This document shows positions 23,782 through 31,199 of a DNA stretch of 64,000 nucleotides, in pieces (position 1 is the first letter of the stretch; every line of letters begins with the position of its first letter). Position numbers and translations under genes: made by a program. The notes beneath the pieces were generated by a model. That model saw nothing but the letters and a program-made list of their open reading frames with translations. It had not been told where the DNA came from and did not search any database. Source of the DNA: Pseudonocardia endophytica (lineage in GTDB: Bacteria > Actinomycetota > Actinomycetes > Mycobacteriales > Pseudonocardiaceae); contig NZ_SMFZ01000002.1 in assembly GCF_004339565.1 (NCBI RefSeq), positions 1,178,001 through 1,242,000 of the forward strand. The letters are read 5' to 3'.

Positions 23782-25224
23782 TCAGGGCCGCTCGAGCGCG
23801 GCCAGCACCCGCTCCACCGCCTCCGCGACGTCGACGCGGCTCGCGTCGATCGTCAGTTCCGCGTCCGTCGGCGTCTCGTACGGGTCGGAGATGCCGGTGA
23901 ACTCGGCGATCTCACCCCGGCGGGCCTTGGCGTACAGGCCCTTGCGGTCACGGGCCTCGCACACCTCGAGCGGCGTGCTGACGTGCACCAGCACGAACCG
24001 GCCGTGCGCTTCGACCATCGCCCGCACCTCGGCCCGCACGCTCGCGTAGGGCGCGATCGGGGCGCACAGCGCGACGCCGCCGTGCCGCGTGACCTCGGCG
24101 GCGACGAAGCCGATCCGTCGCACGTTGAGCTCCCGGTGCTCGCGGGAGAACCCGAGCTCCGAGGACAGCATCGTGCGCACCACGTCGCCGTCGAGCAGCG
24201 TCACCGACCGCGGCGTGCGCTCGGTCAGCGCGGCGTGCACGGCGTTCGCGATCGTCGACTTCCCGGAGCCGGACAACCCGGTGAACAGCACCGTCACGCC
24301 GGCGCGGACCGGGGCGGTCGCGGCCGCCCTGCCGCGCAGCTCGCGCTCGGTCGCCAGCGGGGTCAGCAGGCGGGGGACGGGCTCGTCGCGGGCGATCAGG
24401 TCCGCGACGAGCGCGGGGACGTCGGCCGCGGCCGGCTCGTCGCGGCGCTCGGCCGGCACCCGGGCGGTCGGTGTCCACACCTTCGTGGCGCGGTCGAGCG
24501 CCATCTCCGGCAGCGCGACGGACTTGGTGCCGGCGGCGCCGGCGCCCCAGCCGTCGGGCAGGTGGGTGACGCCGAGCGCGGCGGCGACCCGCCCGGCCAG
24601 CGCGTTGTCGCGCCCGTCGGCGGCGTCGTGGCGGGCGAGCGGCAGCGCCACGACGGACGCGCCGATCTCCGCGGCCGCACCCGTCGCCGCGCGCACCAGA
24701 CCGGCGCCGTCGAGCCCGTCCGGTGATCCGTCGCCGACCAGCGGGAGCAGCACGACGCGGGCGTCCGTCGCCTCGGCCGCCGCGGCGATCGCGGCGACGT
24801 CCGGCGCGTGCGGAGGGGTGGTCATCGGGACGCCGAACACCGGCCCGTCGCCCAACGGGTCGGGCAGCCGCACGCCGTCCGCCCGCTCCCGCGGGTGCAG
24901 GCCGCGCACCGGACCGGCCAGTGTGGACCGTCCGTCGCCCGCAGGGTCCGCCCGTTCGACGGCCAGCTCGGCGACCGGCGTGCGCTGCTCGTCGGAGAGC
25001 GTGAGCGTGCCGGCGCGCACGGCCTCGTCGGCGGTCGCGTCCGGCACGGTGAGCGTGATCGGGACCGGCCAGGGCGTGCCGTCCGGCAGCGTCCCGGACT
25101 CGACGACGGCGGCCGCGGCGTCCGCGTCGAGGAAGCCGGTGAGCGGGCGGTAGGCGCCGTGCAGCAGCAGATCGAGGTCGTCGAGCTCGACCGGACTCGG
25201 GATCCAGGACGTCACCGGGGGCAC
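23782..25224 (-). CDS. cysC: APS kinase with degenerate ATP-sulfurylase-like N-terminus
   Basis: Makes PAPS from adenylylsulfate and ATP, the sulfuryl donor for sulfotransferases. It has 480 residues. Residues about 1-165 resemble the PUA-like N-domain of ATP sulfurylase (LLLHGAYRPLTGFLDADAA, then FGVPMTTPPHAPD). Residues 165-300 correspond to the sulfurylase catalytic region, but the QxRNP and HxGH active-site motifs are not seen, so this half is probably inactive. The C-terminal kinase is intact, with Walker A GLSGSGKST near 320, DGDVVRTMLSSELGFS, LNVRRIGFVAAEV, DRKGLYAKARRGEI and DPYETP. The start (GTG 25224, alternative GTG 25215) is only 29 nt from the divergent cysQ-like gene. Confidence 0.88.
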   Translation of the reverse strand: MPPVTSWIPSPVELDDLDLLLHGAYRPLTGFLDADAAAAVVESGTLPDGTPWPVPITLTVPDATADEAVRAGTLTLSDEQRTPVAELAVERADPAGDGRSTLAGPVRGLHPRERADGVRLPDPLGDGPVFGVPMTTPPHAPDVAAIAAAAEATDARVVLLPLVGDGSPDGLDGAGLVRAATGAAAEIGASVVALPLARHDAADGRDNALAGRVAAALGVTHLPDGWGAGAAGTKSVALPEMALDRATKVWTPTARVPAERRDEPAAADVPALVADLIARDEPVPRLLTPLATERELRGRAAATAPVRAGVTVLFTGLSGSGKSTIANAVHAALTERTPRSVTLLDGDVVRTMLSSELGFSREHRELNVRRIGFVAAEVTRHGGVALCAPIAPYASVRAEVRAMVEAHGRFVLVHVSTPLEVCEARDRKGLYAKARRGEIAEFTGISDPYETPTDAELTIDASRVDVAEAVERVLAALERP

Positions 25225-25253
25225 GGTACGTGCCGCGTGGTAGAAGGTCGGCC

Positions 25254-25997
25254 GTGGATGGCTCCGTGGAAGACGACGCCGCGTTCGCCCGCCGGATCGC
25301 CGACGAGGCCGGAGCGCTGCTGCTCCGGGTGCGCCGGACCGACGACCCGGAGCCGGTCGGGGACCGTGGCGACCGTGCTGCGCAGGACCTGATCGCGGCG
25401 GCGCTGGCCGAGTTCCGTCCGGACGACGCCGTGCTGTCCGAGGAGGCCCTCGACGACCCCGCGCGCCTCGACGCCCGCCGCGTGTGGATCATCGACCCGC
25501 TGGACGGGACCCGCGAGTTCGCCGAGGCCGGGCGGCACGACTGGGCCGTGCACGTCGCGCTCTGGGAGGACGGGGAGCTGTCCGCGGGCGCGGTCGCGCT
25601 GCCCGCCGTCGGGACCACCCTGGACAGTGCGACGATCGCGCCACCGCTCCCGATGCCCGACCCGGCGCGCGTCCGGGTCGCGGTGAGCCGGACCCGGCCA
25701 CCGTCCGTCGTGGACAGGCTGGCCGAGCGGATGACGATCGAGCGGGTCGCGCTCGGGTCGGCCGGGTACAAGGTCGCCGCCGTGATGCTCGGCGAGGCCG
25801 ACGCGTACGTGCACGCGGGCGGGCAGCACGAGTGGGACTCGGCGGCGCCGGTCGTGGTCGCGCGTGCGGCCGGGCTGCACACCTGCCGCCTGGACGGCTC
25901 CCCGTTGCTCTACAACCGGCGGGACCCGAGCCTGCCGGACCTCGTCGTCTGCCGCCCCGAGCTCGCCGACGACATCCTGGGCGCGCTGAACGCCTGA
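25254..25997 (+). CDS. cysQ: 3'(2'),5'-bisphosphate nucleotidase, CysQ type
   Basis: Probably hydrolyses PAP, the by-product of PAPS-dependent sulfotransfer, and possibly PAPS. The 247-residue protein is in the inositol-monophosphatase superfamily. It has the metal-binding motifs LSEEALDD, WIIDPLDGTREF and HEWDSAAPVVVARAAGL. GTG at 25254 has AGAAGG 6 nt upstream; the longer frame from 25230 is not needed. It is divergent from the APS kinase and upstream of the beta-propeller and sulfotransferase genes, a coherent PAPS production, use and clean-up set. Confidence 0.9.
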   Translation: MDGSVEDDAAFARRIADEAGALLLRVRRTDDPEPVGDRGDRAAQDLIAAALAEFRPDDAVLSEEALDDPARLDARRVWIIDPLDGTREFAEAGRHDWAVHVALWEDGELSAGAVALPAVGTTLDSATIAPPLPMPDPARVRVAVSRTRPPSVVDRLAERMTIERVALGSAGYKVAAVMLGEADAYVHAGGQHEWDSAAPVVVARAAGLHTCRLDGSPLLYNRRDPSLPDLVVCRPELADDILGALNA

Positions 25998-26063
25998 GCT
26001 GTCCGGACACCGATCCGGCATGTGGGCGGCGCCTTGTCCGGCGTGGTCGGCTCGCCGAGCATC

Positions 26064-26987
26064 ATGGGCACCATGACGTCGCGACCGCTGCCCCTGCCCC
26101 GTTTCACCGACGCCGATGTGGCCGTCGCGCCGCCCGGTTCCGGTGCCGGGCACTGGGCCGGGGCGCCCAGCGCGGTCTTCGACGACGGCGTGTTCCACCT
26201 GGCCTACCGCGTCCGGGCTCCGGTCGGGGCCGGGCGCGGGCTGGCCGTCGTGCTGGCGAGCTCGACCGACGGCGTGCACTTCGACGACGTCGCCGAGGTG
26301 ACCAAGGACCGCTTCGGCGCCGAGTCGCTGGAGCGGCCCGCACTCGTCCGTACCCCGGATGGTCGGTGGCGCCTGTACGTGAGCTGCGCGACGCCCGGCT
26401 CGAAGCACTGGTGGGTCGACACGCTGGAGGCGGACTCGATCAGCGGACTGGCCGACGCGCCCGCCGTCACCGTGCTCCCCGGCGACGCGCGGCACGCCGT
26501 GAAGGACCCGGTGATCGTTCTCGACGACGGCGTGTGGCACCTCTGGGCGTCGGTGCACCCGTTGGACGTGCCGCTGCACGAGGACCGGATGACGACCGTC
26601 CACTACACGAGCTCCGACGGTCTGGTGTGGACGGACCACGGCACCGTCCTCTCCGGACGCGCGGACGGGTGGGACGCCCGCGGGGTGCGGATCAGCGCCG
26701 TGTTCCGGGTCGACGACGGGTGGGCCGCCACCTACGACGGCCGCGCCACCGCCGAGGAGAACTGGGAGGAGCGCACCGGGCTGGCGTTCGGCACGGACTC
26801 CGGGTTCACGGCCGAGGGCGACGGGCCGGTGGCCGAGTCGCCGTTCGGGGCGCACGGCCTGCGCTACCTGTCCGTGGTCGAGCTGCCGGACGGCGGCTAC
26901 CGGCTGTACTACGAGGCGACCCGTCCGGACGGCGCCCACGAGCTGCGCACCGAGCCGGTGCGCGTGCCGGTCGCCGCGGGGGGCTGA
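26064..26987 (+). CDS. Five-bladed beta-propeller protein, glycosidase-like (GH43/GH130 type)
   Basis: A 307-residue cytoplasmic-looking protein with repeated propeller strands: FDDGVFHLAYRVRA, ASSTDGVHFDDVAEV, DGRWRLYVSCATPG, VKDPVIVLDDGVWHLWASV, YTSSDGLVWTDHGTVL, DGGYRLYYEATRPDG. The acidic positions of GH43/GH130 enzymes are plausible (D in the first blade, D in VKDPVIV, E in YYEATRPD), so a glycoside hydrolase or phosphorylase is possible. No signal peptide is seen. Start ATG 26064 or ATG 26073. Its stop lies 2 nt before the sulfotransferase start, so the two are likely co-transcribed and may act on the same glycan. Confidence 0.7.
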   Translation: MGTMTSRPLPLPRFTDADVAVAPPGSGAGHWAGAPSAVFDDGVFHLAYRVRAPVGAGRGLAVVLASSTDGVHFDDVAEVTKDRFGAESLERPALVRTPDGRWRLYVSCATPGSKHWWVDTLEADSISGLADAPAVTVLPGDARHAVKDPVIVLDDGVWHLWASVHPLDVPLHEDRMTTVHYTSSDGLVWTDHGTVLSGRADGWDARGVRISAVFRVDDGWAATYDGRATAEENWEERTGLAFGTDSGFTAEGDGPVAESPFGAHGLRYLSVVELPDGGYRLYYEATRPDGAHELRTEPVRVPVAAGG

Positions 26988-26989
26988 GC

Positions 26990-27799
26990 ATGGGGTCGCG
27001 ACTGCCGGACTTCCTGCTGCTCGGCGCCCCGAAGTGCGGCACGTCCGCGCTGCACGCGGCACTCGCGACCCATCCCGACCTGCACCTGTCCGACCCGAAG
27101 GAGCCGAAGTTCTTCCTCACCGACGGGGCGCCCCCGGACACCGGCGGCGGGCCGGGCGACGTCCCGACGTGGGGCGAGCACGTCTGGCGCCGTGACGAGT
27201 ACGAGGCGCTGTTCGCCGACGCGGACCCGGACCAGCTGTGCGGCGAGTCCACCGTGTTCTACCTCTACGACCGCGCCGCCCAGCGCCGGATCCAGGCGAT
27301 GATCCCGGACGCGAAGCTGATCGCCGTGCTGCGCGACCCGGTCGAGCGCGCGCACTCCAACTGGGCCCACCTCCGCGGCGCGGGCCTGGAGCCGGAGGCG
27401 GACTTCCTGCGCGCCCTGGAACGCGAGCCAGAGCGGGTCGACGCCGGCTGGGCGCACTTCTGGCACTACACCGCGCAGGGCCGCTACGGCGAGCAGCTCG
27501 ACCACCTGTTCACGCTGTTCGACCGCGACCGGGTACTGCTCCTGCGCTACGCCGAGCTGCGCGACACACCGATCTGGGCCGCGGACCGCGTCTGCGAGTT
27601 CCTCGGCGTCCCGACCGGGAAGATCGGCGGTGTGGGCAGGCGCAACGTCCGCGACGACGTCGCCGGCCGCTCCGCGTGGCCCGCCCCGGAGGAGCGCGCC
27701 GCCGCCGTGCACCGCTTCGCCGACGACATCCCGCGCATCGAACACTGGACCGGCTGGGACCTCTCCGCCTGGACCGCCGCCCGCCCCGCCGGGAGCTGA
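26990..27799 (+). CDS. PAPS-dependent sulfotransferase
   Basis: Cytoplasmic sulfotransferase of 269 residues, expected to transfer sulfate from PAPS to a carbohydrate or lipid acceptor. It has the 5'-phosphosulfate loop GAPKCGTSALHAAL at residues 12-25, SDPKEPKFFL, and the 3'-phosphate-binding block IAVLRDPVERAHSNWAHL. A C-terminal region YGEQLDHLFTLFDRDRVLLLRYAEL resembles heparan/Stf0-like bacterial sulfotransferases. ATG at 26990 lies 2 nt after the propeller gene. With the APS kinase and the CysQ-like phosphatase just upstream, this forms a sulfation cluster. The acceptor may be the surface glycan made by neighbouring genes; this is inference. Confidence 0.88.
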   Translation: MGSRLPDFLLLGAPKCGTSALHAALATHPDLHLSDPKEPKFFLTDGAPPDTGGGPGDVPTWGEHVWRRDEYEALFADADPDQLCGESTVFYLYDRAAQRRIQAMIPDAKLIAVLRDPVERAHSNWAHLRGAGLEPEADFLRALEREPERVDAGWAHFWHYTAQGRYGEQLDHLFTLFDRDRVLLLRYAELRDTPIWAADRVCEFLGVPTGKIGGVGRRNVRDDVAGRSAWPAPEERAAAVHRFADDIPRIEHWTGWDLSAWTAARPAGS

Positions 27800-27935
27800 G
27801 CCGCCGCCATGAACGCCACGGTTCCGCGACGGGCCCTGGGTGATCGGCGCGACCCGCCTGGACTGTTCGGCGAGAACGGGCCGGGACCTCGGTCGGCAGT
27901 GGCCCCGGCATCTGATGGTCCCCGCATACCGCAAC

Positions 27936-28038
27936 AACGTGCCACTCGACGTCGCATCCGGATCCAGTGGAACGTTCCGGTCGTGCGAGCCGCCGCAACG
28001 TTCCACTGGATCCGTAGAGGGCGGTCGAGTGGAACGTT
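27936..28038. repeat. Nested inverted repeat, family A, copy 1
   Basis: The inner arms, 27959-27976 and 27997-28014, are an 18-bp perfect inverted repeat around AGTGGAACGTT with a 20-nt loop. The outer arms, AACGTGCCACTCGAC (27936-27950) and GTCGAGTGGAACGTT (28024-28038), repeat the same half-site. It lies between the convergent sulfotransferase and GPP34 genes, so it may act as a terminator. The shared half-sites with 41177-41278 suggest a dispersed element. Confidence 0.8.
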
Positions 28039-28046
28039 CGGGAGAG

Positions 28047-28727
28047 TCAGCTCCCGTTGCCCGTGGTCGTGATCACCGTCGTCGTGGCGACCATCGTGAC
28101 CGCGGCGATGACGGCCGCGTCGTGGCGGGCCTGGAAGACCGGGTCCTCCTTCGCCGCGGTCGAGAGCTCCTTCGCCCGGCGCTTGGCCGCCTTGCGGGCG
28201 TCCTTGTCGTCGCCGGAGAACACGTGGTCGATGCCGTAGCCGGACGCGAGTAGCGTGATCAGCGCCGTGTCGTGGTCGTCCGGCTCGGCGTTCTCGACGA
28301 GGATCGAGTGCAGGCGGGCGCGCAGGGCCCGCTCCGGGCCGGGGTCGGACTCCGGGAAGCGGGTGCTGCGGAACAGGCCCAGGACCTTGCTCTCCTCCTG
28401 GACCAGCACGCCGTCGGCGACGAGGCGCTCGGCGGCGCGCTTCTGCAGGTCCTTCAGCGTGTACGGCAGCATCGTGTGCCAGTGCGAGATCGACCGGACC
28501 TTCTTGTCGTCGGCGATCACGTCCTGCGCCGCGGCCATCAGCGGGTGCCGGGGGAAGTGCTCCGTGACGTAGACCTTGTCCTCGTCGAACCGGACGCACC
28601 CGGTCGTCACGAGGTCGAGCATCAGTGCCGCGTTGAGCATCGACGCGTCGAACGTCCAGCTCGGCTTGCCGGACTCGTCGTCAAGGCCGAGCAGCAGCAG
28701 TTCCTCACACAGCAGCAGGTCCCCCAT
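28047..28727 (-). CDS. GPP34 (Golgi phosphoprotein 3-like) family protein
   Basis: A 226-residue mostly helical protein with the GPP34 signature: MGDLLLCEELLLLGLDDESGK at the start, LNAALMLDLVTTGCVRF, then LKDLQKRAAERLVADGVLV. In eukaryotes GOLPH3 binds PI4P and retains glycosyltransferases. The bacterial proteins, mostly in actinobacteria, have no settled function. The C-terminal region is basic and alanine-rich (DARKAAKRRAKEL) and ends with a hydrophobic stretch AAVIAAVTMVATTTVI, perhaps a membrane contact. ATG at 28727 is 12 nt past the stop of rfbA, so it is probably the last gene of the rhamnose operon. Confidence 0.85.
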   Translation of the reverse strand: MGDLLLCEELLLLGLDDESGKPSWTFDASMLNAALMLDLVTTGCVRFDEDKVYVTEHFPRHPLMAAAQDVIADDKKVRSISHWHTMLPYTLKDLQKRAAERLVADGVLVQEESKVLGLFRSTRFPESDPGPERALRARLHSILVENAEPDDHDTALITLLASGYGIDHVFSGDDKDARKAAKRRAKELSTAAKEDPVFQARHDAAVIAAVTMVATTTVITTTGNGS

Positions 28728-28738
28728 ACCCGGGGAGA

Positions 28739-29647
28739 CTAGCGCGAACCGGACGAACCGGCCCCGAACGAGCGGGCCACCTCGGCCACGTACTCGCCGT
28801 AGCCGGACCCGGACTGGGCGAGCCCGAGCGCGAGGCACGCCTCGGCGTCGATGAACCCCATCCGGAGCGCGACCTCCTCGACGCACGCGATCCGCACGCC
28901 CTGCCGGTTCTCCAGCGTGCGGACGTACTGCCCGGCCTCCATCAGGGACTCGTGCGTGCCGGTGTCCAGCCACGCGAAGCCGCGCCCGAGGTCGACGAGC
29001 CGGGCGCGGCCCTGCTCCATGTAGGCCCGGTTCACGTCGGTGATCTCCAGCTCACCCCGGGCCGACGGCGTGAGCGCTCGGGCGATGTCCACGACACCGG
29101 AGTCGTAGACGTAGAGGCCGGTGATCGCCCGGTCCGAGCGGGGCCGCTGCGGCTTCTCCTCGATCGAGATCAGGTTGCCGTCGGCGTCGGACTCGCCGAC
29201 GCCGTAGCGCTGCGGGTCGCGCACCGGGTACCCGAACAGGACGCACCCGGTGCGGCCGGAGGTGACGTCGTCGACGGCGGCGCGCAGCCGGCTGCCGAAC
29301 GACGGCCCGTGGAAGATGTTGTCGCCCAGCACGAGGATCGACGGACCGCCCGCGACGTGGTCGGCGCCGATCCGGAACGCCTCGGCCAGACCGTTCGGGT
29401 GCGGCTGCTCGGCGTAGGTGATCGCGAGGCCGAGCTCGGAACCGTCGCCGAGCAGCCGTCGGAAACCGGGCAGGTCGGTCGGGGTGGAGATCAGCAGGAT
29501 CTCCCGCACGCCGGCCAGCATCAGCGTGGTCAGCGGGTGGTAGATCATCGGCTTGTCGTAGACCGGCAGCAGCTGCTTGGAGACGGTCCGGGTCAGCGGG
29601 TGCAGACGGCTGCCGGTGCCGCCGGCGAGGATGATCCCGCGGGTCAC
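28739..29647 (-). CDS. rfbA: Glucose-1-phosphate thymidylyltransferase
   Basis: Forms dTDP-glucose from dTTP and glucose-1-phosphate, the first step of dTDP-rhamnose synthesis. The 302-residue protein has the nucleotide loop GGTGSRLHPLT, KPMIYHPLTTLMLAG, EQPHPNGLAEAF, VLGDNIFHG and WLDTGTHESLMEAG, all diagnostic of RmlA. GTG at 29647 overlaps the RfbD stop in GTGA. The order on the minus strand is rfbD, rfbA, GPP34. Confidence 0.96.
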   Translation of the reverse strand: MTRGIILAGGTGSRLHPLTRTVSKQLLPVYDKPMIYHPLTTLMLAGVREILLISTPTDLPGFRRLLGDGSELGLAITYAEQPHPNGLAEAFRIGADHVAGGPSILVLGDNIFHGPSFGSRLRAAVDDVTSGRTGCVLFGYPVRDPQRYGVGESDADGNLISIEEKPQRPRSDRAITGLYVYDSGVVDIARALTPSARGELEITDVNRAYMEQGRARLVDLGRGFAWLDTGTHESLMEAGQYVRTLENRQGVRIACVEEVALRMGFIDAEACLALGLAQSGSGYGEYVAEVARSFGAGSSGSR

Positions 29648-30474
29648 GGCTGGGTCTCCAGATAGGACTCCAGCCCGACCCGCCAGTCCGGCATCGTGAT
29701 CCCGGTCGCGCCGAGGCGCTCCAGGGACAGCACGCCGTTCGACGGCCGCGGGGCCATGGTGCGGCCGGCCGCATAGTCCGATGTGGACACCGGACGGACG
29801 TCGGCCGGGTCCCGTCCGGCGTGCGCGAACACGACCCGCGCGACCTCGGCCCAGCTGACCGGCTCCCCGTCGCCGGTGGCGTGGTAGGCGCCCGGTTCGG
29901 CGCCGGCCAGGGCCGCCACGGCCCTCGCCAGGTCGGACGCGATCGTCGGGCGGCCGATCTGGTCGTCGACGACGTCGGGGCACACGCCGCGGGCGGCCAG
30001 CCCGAGCATCGTGCGGGCGAAGTTCGCGCCGTCGCCGATGAGCCAGCTCGTCCGGACCACGACGTGCCGGGGCACCGCCCGCACGGCCAGCTCGCCCGCG
30101 GCCTTGGACGCGCCGTAGACGTTGACCGGACACAGTGGAGCGGACTCGGGCACCGGGCCGCAGGCGGTGCCGTCGAACACGTACTCGGTGGAGACCTGGA
30201 CGAGCGTCAGGTCGTGCCGGACGGCCGCGGCGGCCAGCGAGGCGGGACCGGCCGCGTTGACCCGCCAGGCGCCCGCCGGGTCCGTCTCGGCGCGGTCCAC
30301 GGCCGTGTAGGCGGCCGCGTTGACCACCGTGTCGAACGGCGCCCAGTCGAACCCCTCGACCGAGCACGGGTCGCCGACGTCGAGCTCGTCGCGGCCGGGG
30401 AACGCGGCGTCCGGCAGCTCCGCCCGCAGGGCACGGCCCAGCTGCCCGCTCCCGCCGAGCACGACCGCTCGCAT
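29644..30474 (-). CDS. rfbD: dTDP-4-dehydrorhamnose reductase
   Basis: Last step of dTDP-L-rhamnose synthesis, NAD(P)H-dependent. The 276-residue SDR protein has GGSGQLGRALRAEL, NAAAYTAVDRAETD, STEYVFDG, YGASKAAGE with the active-site Tyr/Lys, and VVRTSWLIG. ATG at 30474 has GGGAGGA 3-4 nt upstream. It is divergent from rfbC across 113 nt, allowing shared regulation. RfbB (dTDP-glucose 4,6-dehydratase), needed between RfbA and RfbC, is not in the window. Confidence 0.96.
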   Translation of the reverse strand: MRAVVLGGSGQLGRALRAELPDAAFPGRDELDVGDPCSVEGFDWAPFDTVVNAAAYTAVDRAETDPAGAWRVNAAGPASLAAAAVRHDLTLVQVSTEYVFDGTACGPVPESAPLCPVNVYGASKAAGELAVRAVPRHVVVRTSWLIGDGANFARTMLGLAARGVCPDVVDDQIGRPTIASDLARAVAALAGAEPGAYHATGDGEPVSWAEVARVVFAHAGRDPADVRPVSTSDYAAGRTMAPRPSNGVLSLERLGATGITMPDWRVGLESYLETQP

Positions 30475-30587
30475 CCGTCCTCCCTGGCCGCCGGTGTGTC
30501 CGCGCGACTTTGGCACGCTGGTCGGATGCACGACGAAGCGGGGAGACCGGTGTGAAGCACACCGAGAGGAGCGCACGCGGAACGAGC

Positions 30588-31199
30588 ATGGGCAGGGAGC
30601 TGAGCATCGCCGGGGCATGGCTGTTCGAGCCGCCGGTGTTCCCGGACGCCCGCGGTGCGTTCTGCGCGCCGTTCCAGGCGGGCCCGTTCCGTGAGGCGCT
30701 CGGCTTCGACCTGCCGGTCGCCCAGGTCAACTCCAGCGTCTCGGCCCGCGGCGTGCTGCGCGGGCTGCACTACGCGGACACGCCGCCCGGCCAGGCGAAG
30801 TACCTGTACTGCTCCCGGGGCTCCGTGCTGGACGTCGTCGTCGACCTGCGTGTGGGGTCGCCGACGTTCGGGGCGTGGGAGACCGCCGAGCTGGACGGCG
30901 AGTCGCTGCGGGCGGTCTACCTGGCCGAGGGGCTCGGGCACGCGTTCATGGCGCTGGCCGACGACAGCGTCGTGACCTACCTCTGCTCCACGCCGTACAC
31001 GCCGTCCGCCGAGCACGGCATCGACCCGCTCGACGCCGACCTGGCACTGCCGTGGCCGTCCGGGATCGACCCGGTCCTGTCCGGCAAGGACGCCGCCGCG
31101 CCCGGGTTCGCGCAGGCCCGCGACGACGGGCTGCTCCCGGACTGGGAGGCCTGCCGGGCCTGGTACGCGACCCGTTTCGCGGGTAGGACTGACCGATGA
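30588..31199 (+). CDS. rfbC: dTDP-4-dehydrorhamnose 3,5-epimerase
   Basis: Epimerises dTDP-4-keto-6-deoxyglucose at C3 and C5. The 203-residue cupin has AWLFEPPVFPDARGAF, the substrate-binding NSSVSARGVLRGLHY with the catalytic His, LDVVVDLRVGSPTFG and EGLGHAFMAL. The ATG at 30588 fits the usual N-terminus of the family. A GTG at 30552 with GGGAGA upstream would add 12 residues and cannot be excluded. The stop overlaps the DUF2252 gene in ATGA, so the two are translated together. Confidence 0.93.
   Translation: MGRELSIAGAWLFEPPVFPDARGAFCAPFQAGPFREALGFDLPVAQVNSSVSARGVLRGLHYADTPPGQAKYLYCSRGSVLDVVVDLRVGSPTFGAWETAELDGESLRAVYLAEGLGHAFMALADDSVVTYLCSTPYTPSAEHGIDPLDADLALPWPSGIDPVLSGKDAAAPGFAQARDDGLLPDWEACRAWYATRFAGRTDR

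Noticed and set aside
30510..30587. Longer N-terminus of RfbC from 30510
   Set aside because: The added residues are not part of the cupin family N-terminus and there is no ribosome site at 30510; ATG 30588 or GTG 30552 fits better.
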